A DNA stretch of 15,434 nucleotides from an uncultured Bacillus sp. (GCA_937902115.1 CALGSR010000048.1:1-15434); one strand, 5' to 3'; counted from the stretch's first letter, positions 7,738 to 15,277 are shown. A program made the numbers and translations. Notes: generated by a model not told the origin, from the sequence alone.

Positions 7738-8328
7738 TCAACTCATCCATTTAGGTGGGGTGTTTTTATCCCAATAAATGCCCCCTAATTTATGGTGTGT
7801 TTGAAATTGATCGTGTGCAGTATGGTAATGGAAGTTAAAGGTAAAACCCTCCAGTGGCGGATGATCCCTTCTTACATGAAATCGTAAAACATCTTGGTTC
7901 GTGTTTTGATTAAGAATATGAAAGATTTTCTCTGACTGACCTTTTCCGGGCATCTCTGTTACGGCAAGCTGGCTTAAATCTTCATCAGGAAATTGCATCG
8001 TTATTTCCCCTATTACTTTTTCTATATTTGGCAGAATCACTTCTCTAAATTCATCTTCTATCATCGGTTTAATTCTAGTGCCAAATTTCATATAGGACTG
8101 ATATTCGGCTTGTTTAACCATGCTGCTAATAAAGGCGTCCCTATCTGGGACCATCGCATCTGTCTCATCGTTCGTTTCTTCAACCTGCTGCGGCAGTGCT
8201 TCGACTAAGTTTCTCTTTTCCTCTTTATTGGGTTCAAGCGAATGATTGAAAAGATCGTGAGGCGTCACCATTCCAAACGTTACGATCGTAACAAGAATGA
8301 CTAGCGATTTGCGAAGCCATTTTGGCAA
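7738..8328 (-). CDS. ypjP: YpjP-like protein
   Basis: A 196-residue protein matching the YpjP family of Bacillus (about 200 residues), function unknown. It has an N-terminal membrane anchor or signal (residues 5-22, KSLVILVTIVTFGMVTP), an acidic low-complexity linker (NKEEK...EETNDETD), and a conserved C-terminal part ending FNFHYHTAHDQFQTHHKLGGIYWDKNTPPKW, rich in His and Trp. The start is TTG at 8328 with AGAGGAG 10 nt upstream. ypjP neighbours the thymidylate synthase gene in B. subtilis, which fits the thyA at the left edge. Here it lies upstream of the broken terD gene and behind two candidate promoters, so it may be co-transcribed with the Ter genes. Confidence 0.85.
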   Translation of the reverse strand: MPKWLRKSLVILVTIVTFGMVTPHDLFNHSLEPNKEEKRNLVEALPQQVEETNDETDAMVPDRDAFISSMVKQAEYQSYMKFGTRIKPMIEDEFREVILPNIEKVIGEITMQFPDEDLSQLAVTEMPGKGQSEKIFHILNQNTNQDVLRFHVRRDHPPLEGFTFNFHYHTAHDQFQTHHKLGGIYWDKNTPPKWMS

Positions 8329-8375
8329 ATGAATTCAACTCCTCTCATGCTGTAAAAAAAAGGTTGGTTTACATA

Positions 8376-8405
8376 ATTTTATTATGGTTTAGATAAATCC
8401 GTCAA
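8376..8405 (-). promoter_or_regulatory. Candidate sigma-A promoter for ypjP
   Basis: Minus strand: TTGACG (8405-8400), 18-nt spacer, TAAAAT (8381-8376); each box has 5 of 6 consensus bases. Start near 8369 would give a leader of about 40 nt before the TTG start of ypjP. Confidence 0.5.
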
Positions 8406-8515
8406 ACAAACTAGAGAATGCTGCTTATGAAGCCTTAGTGAATCATGCGAGCAAAGTAGAATGAAAGCTATGTACACCATCAATATACCGACAATTAAAA
8501 TAGTCTATCGTTTTA

Positions 8516-8541
8516 TACGGATAAAGGAAAAAAAGGTTTCA
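8516..8541 (-). promoter_or_regulatory. Second sigma-W type ECF promoter, upstream of ypjP
   Basis: Minus strand: TGAAAC (8541-8536), 16-nt spacer, CGTATA (8519-8514), an exact match to the sigma-W consensus and the same design as the promoter at 5789-5814. Start would be near 8508, about 180 nt before ypjP. Nothing else on the minus strand lies between, so it probably drives ypjP, the terD-like gene and, by read-through, terC. Confidence 0.8.
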
Positions 8542-8566
8542 TTTTTTTTGGTTTCTAGCATAAATA

Positions 8567-8572
8567 TATAAT
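8567..8572 (+). promoter_or_regulatory. Possible -10 box for the 23-residue peptide gene
   Basis: TATAAT on the plus strand, 58 nt upstream of the small ORF at 8630. The -35 region is only a T-run, so the promoter is weakly supported. The rest of 8341-8629 holds the two minus-strand promoters and nothing else I recognise. Confidence 0.3.
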
Positions 8573-8629
8573 CAGACATTTAAAAAGGGACAAGTTGTTT
8601 TGTTCTTTGTTCATGAAGGGGGAATGATT

Positions 8630-8701
8630 ATGGAGTGGCCGATTGTTGCCGGATGTTTAGTCTTAATGGGGTATTATGTCTGGCTCGCATGTACAGATTA
8701 A
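8630..8701 (+). CDS. 23-residue hydrophobic peptide
   Basis: A small ORF, MEWPIVAGCLVLMGYYVWLACTD, with AAGGGGG seven nt before the ATG and a strong terminator 20 nt after the stop. It could span the membrane once (residues 4-20). An in-frame ATG two codons earlier overlaps the ribosome site and is less likely. I do not recognise it. Support is the ribosome site, the terminator and the isolated transcription unit on the plus strand; at this length chance cannot be excluded. It could be a membrane-acting micropeptide, for instance a regulator or type I toxin, but nothing shows which. Confidence 0.55.
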   Translation: MEWPIVAGCLVLMGYYVWLACTD

Positions 8702-8720
8702 GTATGGAATCAATCGAGTT

Positions 8721-8761
8721 AAAACAAAAAGGTACCTATCTTTAGGCACCCTTTTTGTTTT
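8721..8761. terminator. Bidirectional terminator between small ORF and brxA
   Basis: Left arm AAAACAAAAAGGTACCT (8721-8737) pairs with AGGCACCCTTTTTGTTTT (8744-8761) with one mismatch and one bulge, loop of 6 nt, T-rich on both strands. It overlaps the brxA stop codon (8760-8762) and follows the 23-residue ORF. Confidence 0.85.
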
Positions 8762-9194
8762 AACAGTGATGATCAAATGCAGTCATTAAATTTCCCATGA
8801 TCGTATCAAGCGATTGTCCCTCAATATCATGACGATGAATAAAATGAACAACTTCTTTTCCCTTTAACAAGGCCATAGAAGGTGAAGATGGAGGGATTTC
8901 TCCAAAGTATTCACGCATTTTTGCTGTCGCTTCCTTATCCTGACCGGCAAATACCGTTACAAGATGATCTGGCTTTTTCTCATTATATTGAACAGCATCG
9001 GCTGCAGCCGGACGTGCCAAACCCGCGGCACAGCCACAAACCGAGTTAACAACTACAAGTGTTGTACCATTTGCATTTTCCATATACTGCTCTACGTCTC
9101 TTGCATTGTTTAATTCATGAAAACCGGACTGAACTAATTCTTCACGCATTGGATTTACTAATTGTTTCATATATTCCTCATATGCCATCGACAT
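8760..9194 (-). CDS. brxA: Bacilliredoxin BrxA (YphP)
   Basis: A 144-residue thioredoxin-fold protein that removes bacillithiol from oxidised protein cysteines in the cytoplasm. The sequence starts MSMAYEEYMKQLVNPMREEL, carries the active-site motif VCGCAAGLARPAA with C53 and C55, then TVFAGQDKEATAKMREYF, PPSSPSMALLKGKEVVHFI and the terminal Cys C144 (AFDHHC). Length, motif and ends agree with B. subtilis YphP/BrxA (144 residues). AAGGGGG lies about 10 nt before the ATG. It follows the ABC-F gene on the same strand after a 76-nt gap without a clear terminator, so it may be read from both that gene's promoter and its own. Confidence 0.95.
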   Translation of the reverse strand: MSMAYEEYMKQLVNPMREELVQSGFHELNNARDVEQYMENANGTTLVVVNSVCGCAAGLARPAAADAVQYNEKKPDHLVTVFAGQDKEATAKMREYFGEIPPSSPSMALLKGKEVVHFIHRHDIEGQSLDTIMGNLMTAFDHHC

Positions 9195-9270
9195 GCTAAC
9201 ATTGCCCCCTTGGTGTTTTCCACCATAAGCATACTACAAAACATAGAATTAGTACAATATTAACATTTGT

Positions 9271-11148
9271 TCATCCCTGCTCAGATAGTTCAGTTAAATA
9301 CGTCCAGCGTTCAATCATATATTCCAGTTTTTCATTTAACTCCTGTTCTTCCGCAGCCAGCTTCTGAGCCTTTTCAAAGTCACTGCCCGTTTGATTTAAT
9401 TCCTGTGAAATCTCCTCGATCCTGGCCTCTGCCGCAGCGATATCCTCCTCAATCGTTTCGAATTCCTTTTGCTCTTTATATGTCATTCTTTTTTTCTTTG
9501 GTTTTTCCTGAGGTGCTGCAGGCTTTTTCCCCTCTTCTTTCTTTATTACTGCTGCGCTTTGAAGCTGAACATCAAGATACTCAGTATAATTTCCATAGTA
9601 TGCATCAATTTGACCATCGCCATTTAAGACAAGAAGCTGCTCTACTACTTTATCCAGGAAATATCGATCGTGCGAAACCGTTATGACAACGCCGGGGAAG
9701 TCCTCAAGATAATCTTCAAGCACGGTCAATGTCTGGGTGTCGAGGTCATTTGTCGGTTCATCCAATAACAGAACATTCGGCTCGTGCATCAGGATCTTCA
9801 ATAGATATAGGCGCCGCTTCTCGCCGCCCGATAATTTACGAATTGGGGTCCCGTGAGTATATGGAGGGAACAAAAAACGTTCAAGCATTTGCGCTGCTGA
9901 AAGTGTCTTACCATCGGAAGTTTCAACCACCTCAGCTGCTTCCTTCAAGTATTCAATCATCCGCTTGTTTTCATCCATATCTTCACTTTCCTGCGTATAA
10001 TAAGCGACTTTTACCGTTTGACCGATAATCCGCTCTCCAGAATCAAGCGGTATTAATCCTGCAAGAATATTTAACAAAGTTGACTTTCCAGTTCCATTTT
10101 TGCCAATAATCCCGATTCGGTCTCCTGGTTTTACGAGAAGACTATACTGGTCCAATATCACCTGATGATTAAATGTTTTAGAAGCATCCTTTAACTCAAA
10201 GACCTGTTTTCCAAGTCTGCTTCCCTTTAAAGACATATCGAGATTTTCTTTTGTTTTAACAGAGGAAAGTTTCTCATCCAATTGTTCAAAGCGCTGGATT
10301 CTTGCCTTTTGCTTCGTAGAACGTGCCTGAGCACCTCTACGGATCCATTCAAGTTCGCGGCGGAAGAGATTCTTTTGTTTATCAATCGTTGCTGCTTCCT
10401 GTTCTTCCCGAAGCGCTTTCGCTTCAAGGAACGCAGAATAATTCCCTTTATAGCTGTACAGATGACCACCTTCAAGCTCAAAGACACGATTCGTTACACG
10501 GTCAAGGAAATAGCGATCATGGGTGACAAGAAGAATCGCACCATAATAGCGGCTTAAATAATCCTCGAGCCATTTCACTGATTCATAATCAAGGTGGTTT
10601 GTCGGCTCATCAAGGATCAGCAAATCTGGCGCTTGAATTAATACTTGGGCAAGTGCTACCTGACCGCCTGATAAATGGACGATAGTTTGCGCAAAATCTT
10701 CTATTCCTAGTTTTGTTAAGATTGTTTTCGCATTTGTACTAACATCCCAAGCATTTAATGCATCCATTTCCTTCTGCTGTTTAAAAAGATTATCCTGCAA
10801 AGTACTATTCTCCGGATCCTTGTTTAAGAGCGATAGGTTTTTTTCATATTCTCTTAAAAGCTTGAATACCGGCGCGTCACCAGCAAATATCTGCTCTAAA
10901 ACGGTTAATTCCGGATCTAAATCGGGTTTTTGAGCAGAGTAAGAAATGCTATAATCTTTTGGAAAAATGATTTCTCCTTCATCAGGCTGATCGATCCCTG
11001 CAATTATTTTTAATAAAGAGGATTTACCTGTTCCGTTTACCCCGATTAATCCTACACGTTCCTTTTCAGTTATCGTAAAAGAAAGATCCTGAAATAGCGT
11101 CTTTTCTCCATATGATTTTGATACACGTTCAATTGATAATATTTTCAT
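9271..11148 (-). CDS. yfmR: ABC-F ATPase, YfmR/Uup type, with a 3-residue gap at the first ABC signature
   Basis: A 625-residue soluble ribosome-associated ABC-F protein without membrane segments; YfmR/Uup members help stalled ribosomes, for example at proline-rich stretches. NBD1: Walker A GVNGTGKS (36-43), LSGGQ (159-163), Walker B LLILDEPTNHLD (176-187), THDRYF. An arginine-rich linker (RRELEWIRRGAQARSTKQKARI, about 263-284) leads to NBD2: GKNGTGKS (349-356), LSGGEKRR (439-446), LLLDEPTNDLD (460-470), SHDRYFLD, then a C-terminal coiled coil (about 533-625). Length and the NAWD segment match B. subtilis YfmR. Odd: NBD1 reads LSGGQ-VALAQ, where the family has LSGGQ-KKR-VALAQ; nine nt are missing at 10659/10660. 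Start: ATG at 11148 gives the usual MKIL start but has a weak ribosome site; a GTG at 11184 lies only about 9 nt from the predicted transcription start. Confidence 0.9.
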   Translation of the reverse strand: MKILSIERVSKSYGEKTLFQDLSFTITEKERVGLIGVNGTGKSSLLKIIAGIDQPDEGEIIFPKDYSISYSAQKPDLDPELTVLEQIFAGDAPVFKLLREYEKNLSLLNKDPENSTLQDNLFKQQKEMDALNAWDVSTNAKTILTKLGIEDFAQTIVHLSGGQVALAQVLIQAPDLLILDEPTNHLDYESVKWLEDYLSRYYGAILLVTHDRYFLDRVTNRVFELEGGHLYSYKGNYSAFLEAKALREEQEAATIDKQKNLFRRELEWIRRGAQARSTKQKARIQRFEQLDEKLSSVKTKENLDMSLKGSRLGKQVFELKDASKTFNHQVILDQYSLLVKPGDRIGIIGKNGTGKSTLLNILAGLIPLDSGERIIGQTVKVAYYTQESEDMDENKRMIEYLKEAAEVVETSDGKTLSAAQMLERFLFPPYTHGTPIRKLSGGEKRRLYLLKILMHEPNVLLLDEPTNDLDTQTLTVLEDYLEDFPGVVITVSHDRYFLDKVVEQLLVLNGDGQIDAYYGNYTEYLDVQLQSAAVIKKEEGKKPAAPQEKPKKKRMTYKEQKEFETIEEDIAAAEARIEEISQELNQTGSDFEKAQKLAAEEQELNEKLEYMIERWTYLTELSEQG

Positions 11149-11199
11149 GTAAACCATTCCATTCATTGATAATAACAGTTCCACTGTCAGGTATTTTCT

Positions 11200-11228
11200 A
11201 TTATACCGTTAATACACAGGAATGAACA
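11200..11228 (-). promoter_or_regulatory. Candidate sigma-A promoter for the ABC-F gene
   Basis: Minus strand: perfect TATAAT (11205-11200) with a poor -35 (TGTTCA) 17 nt upstream (11228-11223). Start near 11193, leader of about 45 nt. Confidence 0.5.
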
Positions 11229-11273
11229 AAAGAAACGGAACATTCCTCTGGAACTCAATTTCCAAACAATTCG

Positions 11274-11295
11274 AAAAGGCAGGATTGCTCCTGCC
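11274..11295 (-). terminator. Terminator of the cwlO-like gene
   Basis: Minus strand: GGCAGGA-gcaa-TCCTGCC followed by TTTT. Seven-bp GC-rich stem (11278-11284 with 11289-11295), 17 nt after the stop codon of the endopeptidase gene. Confidence 0.85.
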
Positions 11296-11311
11296 TCAAT
11301 GGATCATTCTA

Positions 11312-12505
11312 TTAATTTATTACTCTCATAACTCGTCCGTTAAATGTATTAGCCCAATAACCACTTGTCATGTTCGCAATGGCGACCCCTGTTGAACTTT
11401 GTGAACCGATGAACTTCCCGCCGCCTAAGTAAATACCAACATGACCATCCGTTTTATACGTGTTGAAGAATACCATATCTCCTGGTCTCATTTCGCTCGT
11501 TGATACTCTTGTTCCAGTATTTCTTAATACACTCGTACTGGCACCTACTTTTACACCTGCCTGGGCAAATGCCCATGAAACGAATCCAGAGCAGTCAAAA
11601 CGTCCTGCAGCGATATCGGATGCGGATCTGCCACCACCAAATACGTATACAGAGTTACCGATATATTTGTAGCCAGCATTAATGACGGTTGAAACACTTC
11701 CTGATCCAACTGCAGTATTTGTAACATTTATATTTTCTGTATTTGCTTGTTTACTAGTTTGGCCATTATCACTGTTGTTAGCACTATCTACGTTCACTGT
11801 ATTACTCAATGTGGAAACAACTGCTCTTAGTTCATTTTGCTGTTGCACTTTCAGGCTGGCAATTTCCGCTAAACTGTTTGCCTCATCTTTTACTAAATTC
11901 TGCTTTAGTTCTTCATTCTTTGCCAGTTGCCCCGCCATTTGGGCTTGCATGCCTTCCTGTTCCTGCTTCATATTATTTAAATCGGTTAATTTCTGCTCAA
12001 CCGATGCTTGTTTAGATGTTAAGGTTGCTTGATCTTCAGCAAGTTTTTCAATAATTTCTGTATCCGCTTCGAAAATAGTTGCAACAGCCCCTAAACGATC
12101 GATGAATTCCCCAAAAGTAGAAGCACCAAAAATGACGTCTAAATAACCAATTTGTCCACCATTTTCCTGATATGAAACTGCTCTCTCTTTTAGAATCACT
12201 GTTCTTTGCGTAATCCGTTCCTGAACTGCAGCGATTTCTTTATTGAGCGTTTCTACTTCTGCCTCTGATTGCTTAATTTGAGTATTTGTTTGTTCAATCT
12301 TAGTCGTGTTATCTTTAATGGCTTGTTCCATCTTTGCGATTTGCGCTTCAATATCCGCCTTTTTCGCTTGGAGACTGCTTAGCTCATTCTGAGCCTCATT
12401 AATACTGGTTTGAATATTTGCCTGTGCATTTATTCCCGGTATTGTCAGAATCCCCCCCATTCCAAGCATGATCGTTGTACTAAGTGTGATGATTTTCTTT
12501 TTCAA
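11312..12505 (-). CDS. cwlO: CwlO-type secreted peptidoglycan DL-endopeptidase (NlpC/P60)
   Basis: A 397-residue exported wall hydrolase. Residues 1-30 are a signal peptide (MKKKIITL..., cleavage near NAQA). Residues about 31-225 form a long coiled coil with the CwlO/PcsB-like segment ILKERAVSYQENGGQIGYLDVIFGASTFGEFI; in B. subtilis this part is controlled by FtsEX. A Ser/Asn/Thr-rich linker (about 230-270) leads to the NlpC/P60 domain with catalytic C305 (FDCSGFVSWAF) and H355 (DGHVGIYLG). The third polar residue of B. subtilis CwlO (Asn, 12 after His) is Gly367 here, with Q369 nearby, as in FIGSQSS-type enzymes. The linker is shorter than in B. subtilis (473 residues). Start is TTG at 12505 with GGGAGGA 7 nt upstream. 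It probably cuts D-Glu/diaminopimelate bonds during elongation. Could be a PcsB-like paralogue instead. Confidence 0.88.
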   Translation of the reverse strand: MKKKIITLSTTIMLGMGGILTIPGINAQANIQTSINEAQNELSSLQAKKADIEAQIAKMEQAIKDNTTKIEQTNTQIKQSEAEVETLNKEIAAVQERITQRTVILKERAVSYQENGGQIGYLDVIFGASTFGEFIDRLGAVATIFEADTEIIEKLAEDQATLTSKQASVEQKLTDLNNMKQEQEGMQAQMAGQLAKNEELKQNLVKDEANSLAEIASLKVQQQNELRAVVSTLSNTVNVDSANNSDNGQTSKQANTENINVTNTAVGSGSVSTVINAGYKYIGNSVYVFGGGRSASDIAAGRFDCSGFVSWAFAQAGVKVGASTSVLRNTGTRVSTSEMRPGDMVFFNTYKTDGHVGIYLGGGKFIGSQSSTGVAIANMTSGYWANTFNGRVMRVIN

Positions 12506-12691
12506 AACTAAATCCTCCCAGCATCCTAAGGCAATACCTCTTGTGTATCAGTCCTTGAATAGTTCAAACTTGGTAGCCATTCGTCAATGTTTATGATATT
12601 TTTTAATAATTGTTATGTAATCAAAAACTTTTCCCTTATTTTATCCAAAATCACTAAGTGATTAGCAGACTTTGGAAACTCAACTAGTGGT

Positions 12692-12734
12692 AGTATATCA
12701 TCACATTTTGTCAGTTCTGTAATAAAATTGTTAC
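12692..12734 (-). promoter_or_regulatory. Candidate WalR-activated promoter and long leader of cwlO
   Basis: A WalR-type direct repeat TGTAAT-N5-TGTTAC (12718-12734, written on the plus strand; consensus TGTWAH-N5-TGTWAH) lies 20 nt upstream of TATACT (12697-12692, minus strand), covering the place of the missing -35. A start near 12685 gives a leader of about 180 nt. B. subtilis cwlO belongs to the WalRK regulon and is known for a leader of almost the same length and an unstable mRNA. The box faces away from the gene, which is a caveat. A nearer TTGACG (12590 region, minus strand) with a poor -10 is an alternative. Confidence 0.5.
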
Positions 12735-12912
12735 ATTTATATTTCAAAAACTACTTTTAACGACAAAATTCGTCAATTTGTAACAAATAGCGAATGTTCT
12801 ATATAACGAACATATTAATAGTACTATTAAGTAACAAGGAAAGAAAGGATTATTTCAACATGACTTCTATTGTAGTCTGAGTTCAAAATCTTTCTTCATT
12901 TTTTGTATCATA
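12735..12912. other. Intergenic stretch between cwlO promoter and terminator
   Basis: No convincing gene. It contains an inverted repeat ATGTTC/GAACAT (12794-12799, 12808-12813), a plus-strand TTGTAA with ATATAA 17 nt on, and a 6-codon ORF (12860-12880) behind AAAGGA. Together with the terminator at 12913-12944 these could mark a short plus-strand transcript, but the evidence is thin. Confidence 0.25.
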
Positions 12913-12944
12913 AAAGGCTGACTCTGCAAAAAGAGTCAGCCTTT
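12913..12944. terminator. Strong hairpin terminator after the 178-residue gene
   Basis: Perfect 13-bp stem AAAGGCTGACTCT (12913-12925) and AGAGTCAGCCTTT (12932-12944), loop GCAAAA. It lies 27 nt after the stop of the minus-strand gene at 12972 and ends the fhs unit; the symmetric arms let it work in both directions. Confidence 0.85.
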
Positions 12945-12971
12945 ATAAATTGTATATCCTTAATAATGTCT

Positions 12972-13508
12972 TCATCTGAACTTTGACAGAGAAATTCCTG
13001 CCAGTTTTTCAAGTGTCATGAGCATATAATCGGTCATTTCTGTTAGATCATCAAGCTGGTCTTCATGAATGATTCTGTTAAAAGAAATCGCACCTGTATA
13101 AAGAACCTTTTCATCTGACTTGACAGAATCGCGACAAACTGTTAATGAAATAGCCCTTTTACTACCCCAAATATCAGACAATAACTCTTCTATATGCAAA
13201 AACAGAAGTTCACTGTAGTTATGATGCATGAAAAATTCAATTTTTGCCGTACAGCCGGCAAGGGCATCAGAGATTTGCAGCAATTCTGCAGTTAAATTTT
13301 CCAATTCTGCTGCTAATGTGAATTTACATGTGATCTTCTCTTTTTTTGTCATCGGCAATTGAAATGAGAGATCGTATGAACGAGAGAGCTTAGCCGTGTT
13401 GATAAAATCATTACGGTCCACAATGATAATTTCCCCGCTTAAATCTTTATCATAAAAGAGCCCATCTATAACGACTCTCATGTTTTCAAAAGCAGTTGGA
13501 TCAAACAT
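12972..13508 (-). CDS. Unrecognised 178-residue protein coupled to fhs
   Basis: A soluble-looking protein (MFDPTAFENMRVVIDGLFYDKDLSGEIIIVDRNDF...) with no signal peptide, membrane segment or motif I can name. It alternates beta-like stretches (KITCKFTLAAEL, RAISLTVCRD, VLYTGAISFNRII) with helices (ENLTAELLQISDALAG, YSELLFLHIEELLSDIWG) and ends in a helical, Leu/Met-rich tail. Its ATG overlaps the original fhs stop by one base (TAATG), and no good ribosome site precedes it, so translation was probably coupled to fhs. The fhs frameshift now stops ribosomes at 13603, about 95 nt earlier, which may lower its synthesis. A strong terminator follows. Confidence 0.82.
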   Translation of the reverse strand: MFDPTAFENMRVVIDGLFYDKDLSGEIIIVDRNDFINTAKLSRSYDLSFQLPMTKKEKITCKFTLAAELENLTAELLQISDALAGCTAKIEFFMHHNYSELLFLHIEELLSDIWGSKRAISLTVCRDSVKSDEKVLYTGAISFNRIIHEDQLDDLTEMTDYMLMTLEKLAGISLSKFR

Positions 13509-15180
13509 TAGAATAAACCTACAGCATTCCCATTTTCATCAACATCCATTTTTAAAGCAGCAGGAGCCTTAGGCAGTCCTGGCATGGTCATGACATCACC
13601 AGTTAAGGCAACAAGAAAACCAGCACCAATGGACGGCTTAAACTCACGGACATTAATGGTGAATCCATTAGGTCGGCATCAGAGAGGGAATATTGAGTTT
13701 TAGCCATACAAACCGGTAGATTTCCCCAACCGAATTGTTCGAACTCAATTAACTGTTTTCTTGCTTTTGATGAAAATTCAACATCCTTGCCGCCATATAC
13801 TTTTTGTACGATCGTGCGTACTTTTTCTTCAATGCTATCAGTCAGTTCATATAAAGGATGATAATTTGATTCCCCTTTTTCAATGACTTCTAACAATTTA
13901 TTTGCCAGATCAACACCACCGGCACCGCCCTTTTCCCATACTTCAGTTAAAGAAACAGGAAGGTTAGCCTGTTCACATAAATCAATAAGCGTTTTTACTT
14001 CTTGCTCAGTATCCGAAACAAATTTATTGACAGCAATGACCAATGGCAGTCCAAAGCTGGCTACCGTTTCCGCATGCTTCTTCACATTTGCAAAACCGCT
14101 CTTCAAGGCTTCAATATTTTCAAGACTTAAATCAGACTTTGCCACTCCCCCATGCATTTTAAGCGCACGAATGGTTGCAACAACAACCACTGCTTCCGGC
14201 TTAATCCCAGCACTTCTCGCTTTAATATTTAAAAATTTCTCTGCACCTAAGTCAGCACCAAAACCAGCTTCTGTGATGACATAATCTCCGAGCTTGGATG
14301 CGGCCTTTGTTGCAATCACACTGTTACAGCCATGTGCGATATTGGCAAATGGTCCGCCGTGGACAAGTGCAGGCGTATGATCAAGCGTTTGAACTAAATT
14401 TGGTTTTGCGGCATCCTTTAAGAGCAGCGTCAGCGCCCCTTCTACACCTAAGTCTCCAACGGTAACAGGCTGTTTATGAATATTGTAGGCGACTACGATT
14501 CGCGCTAAACGTTTTTTCAAATCCTGCAAATCAGAGGCCAGACATAGGACCGCCATAATTTCAGAAGCAACGGTAATATCGAAACCATCTTCGCGCGGTA
14601 CACCCTGTGCAGGACCGCCTAAACCGACAATTACTTTTCTTAATGCACGGTCATTTAAGTCTAAAGAACGTTTCCAAACGATTCGTCTTTGATCGATTTG
14701 CAGCTGATTTCCCTGCTGGAGATGATTATCAATCAGCGCAGCAAGAGCATTATTCGCAGAGGTTATAGCGTGAAAATCCCCTGTGAAATGTAAATTGATA
14801 TCCTCCATAGGAAGGACTTGGGAGTATCCTCCACCCGTAGCGCCTCCTTTGATTCCCATGACAGGACCGAGGGAAGGTTCCCTTAAAGCAATAACTACTT
14901 TTTTACCGATCTTATGAAAGGCATCTCCCAGGCCAACCGTCACAGTGGATTTTCCCTCACCTGCAGGAGTCGGATTAATCGCGGTTACGAGAATAACTTT
15001 TCCACTTTCTTTTGTTTGCAGATTTTTCAAAGTTTCGAACGATAATTTCGCTTTATATTTTCCATAAAATTCTAAGTTGTCTTCTGTTAGACCAATCGTT
15101 TCCGCTACTTCTTTGATAGGCTTTATAAACGCTTGCTGTGCGATTTCAATATCAGATTTTACAGTTGTTTTTACACTCAT
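13508..15180 (-). pseudogene. fhs: Formate-tetrahydrofolate ligase, frameshifted near the C-terminus
   Basis: FTHFS makes 10-formyl-THF from formate, THF and ATP in the cytoplasm. From ATG 15180 (GGAGGG 8 nt upstream) the protein is typical: [10 protein letters not shown]-loop at 71-79, then [23 protein letters not shown] and [13 protein letters not shown], up to QYSLSDA at about residue 503. It then goes out of frame and ends at 13603 with about 20 foreign residues. Another frame holds the true end: [26 protein letters not shown]...[14 protein letters not shown]...GLF, stop at 13508-13510. The family has about DPTLLGR between; a deletion of about 19 nt near 13671-13676 explains both the gap and the frame change. 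A GACC at the junction suggests slippage between short repeats. If real, the truncated enzyme lacks about 60 residues and is probably inactive. B. subtilis-type enzymes have about 560 residues. Confidence 0.9.
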
Positions 15181-15277
15181 GATGAACCCTCCATAAATTT
15201 TACCAATATATCTATTTTATTGTATCATTGTTTTTATCTATTTGTGATATTATTTTGTTACCTGTATATTAATATCA

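Noticed and set aside
9267..9686. 139-codon plus-strand ORF opposite the ABC-F gene
   Set aside because: Lies fully antisense to a well-identified gene, composition is low-complexity Pro/Ser/Leu, and no ribosome site was seen.
10227..10487. 86-codon minus-strand ORF
   Set aside because: Alternate frame inside the ABC-F gene; no family features.
12860..12880. 6-codon ORF as a gene
   Set aside because: Too short to support; listed only as part of a speculative transcript.
13883..14284. 133-codon plus-strand ORF
   Set aside because: Antisense shadow of fhs, with the Ser/Thr/Ala-rich composition expected from a shadow frame.
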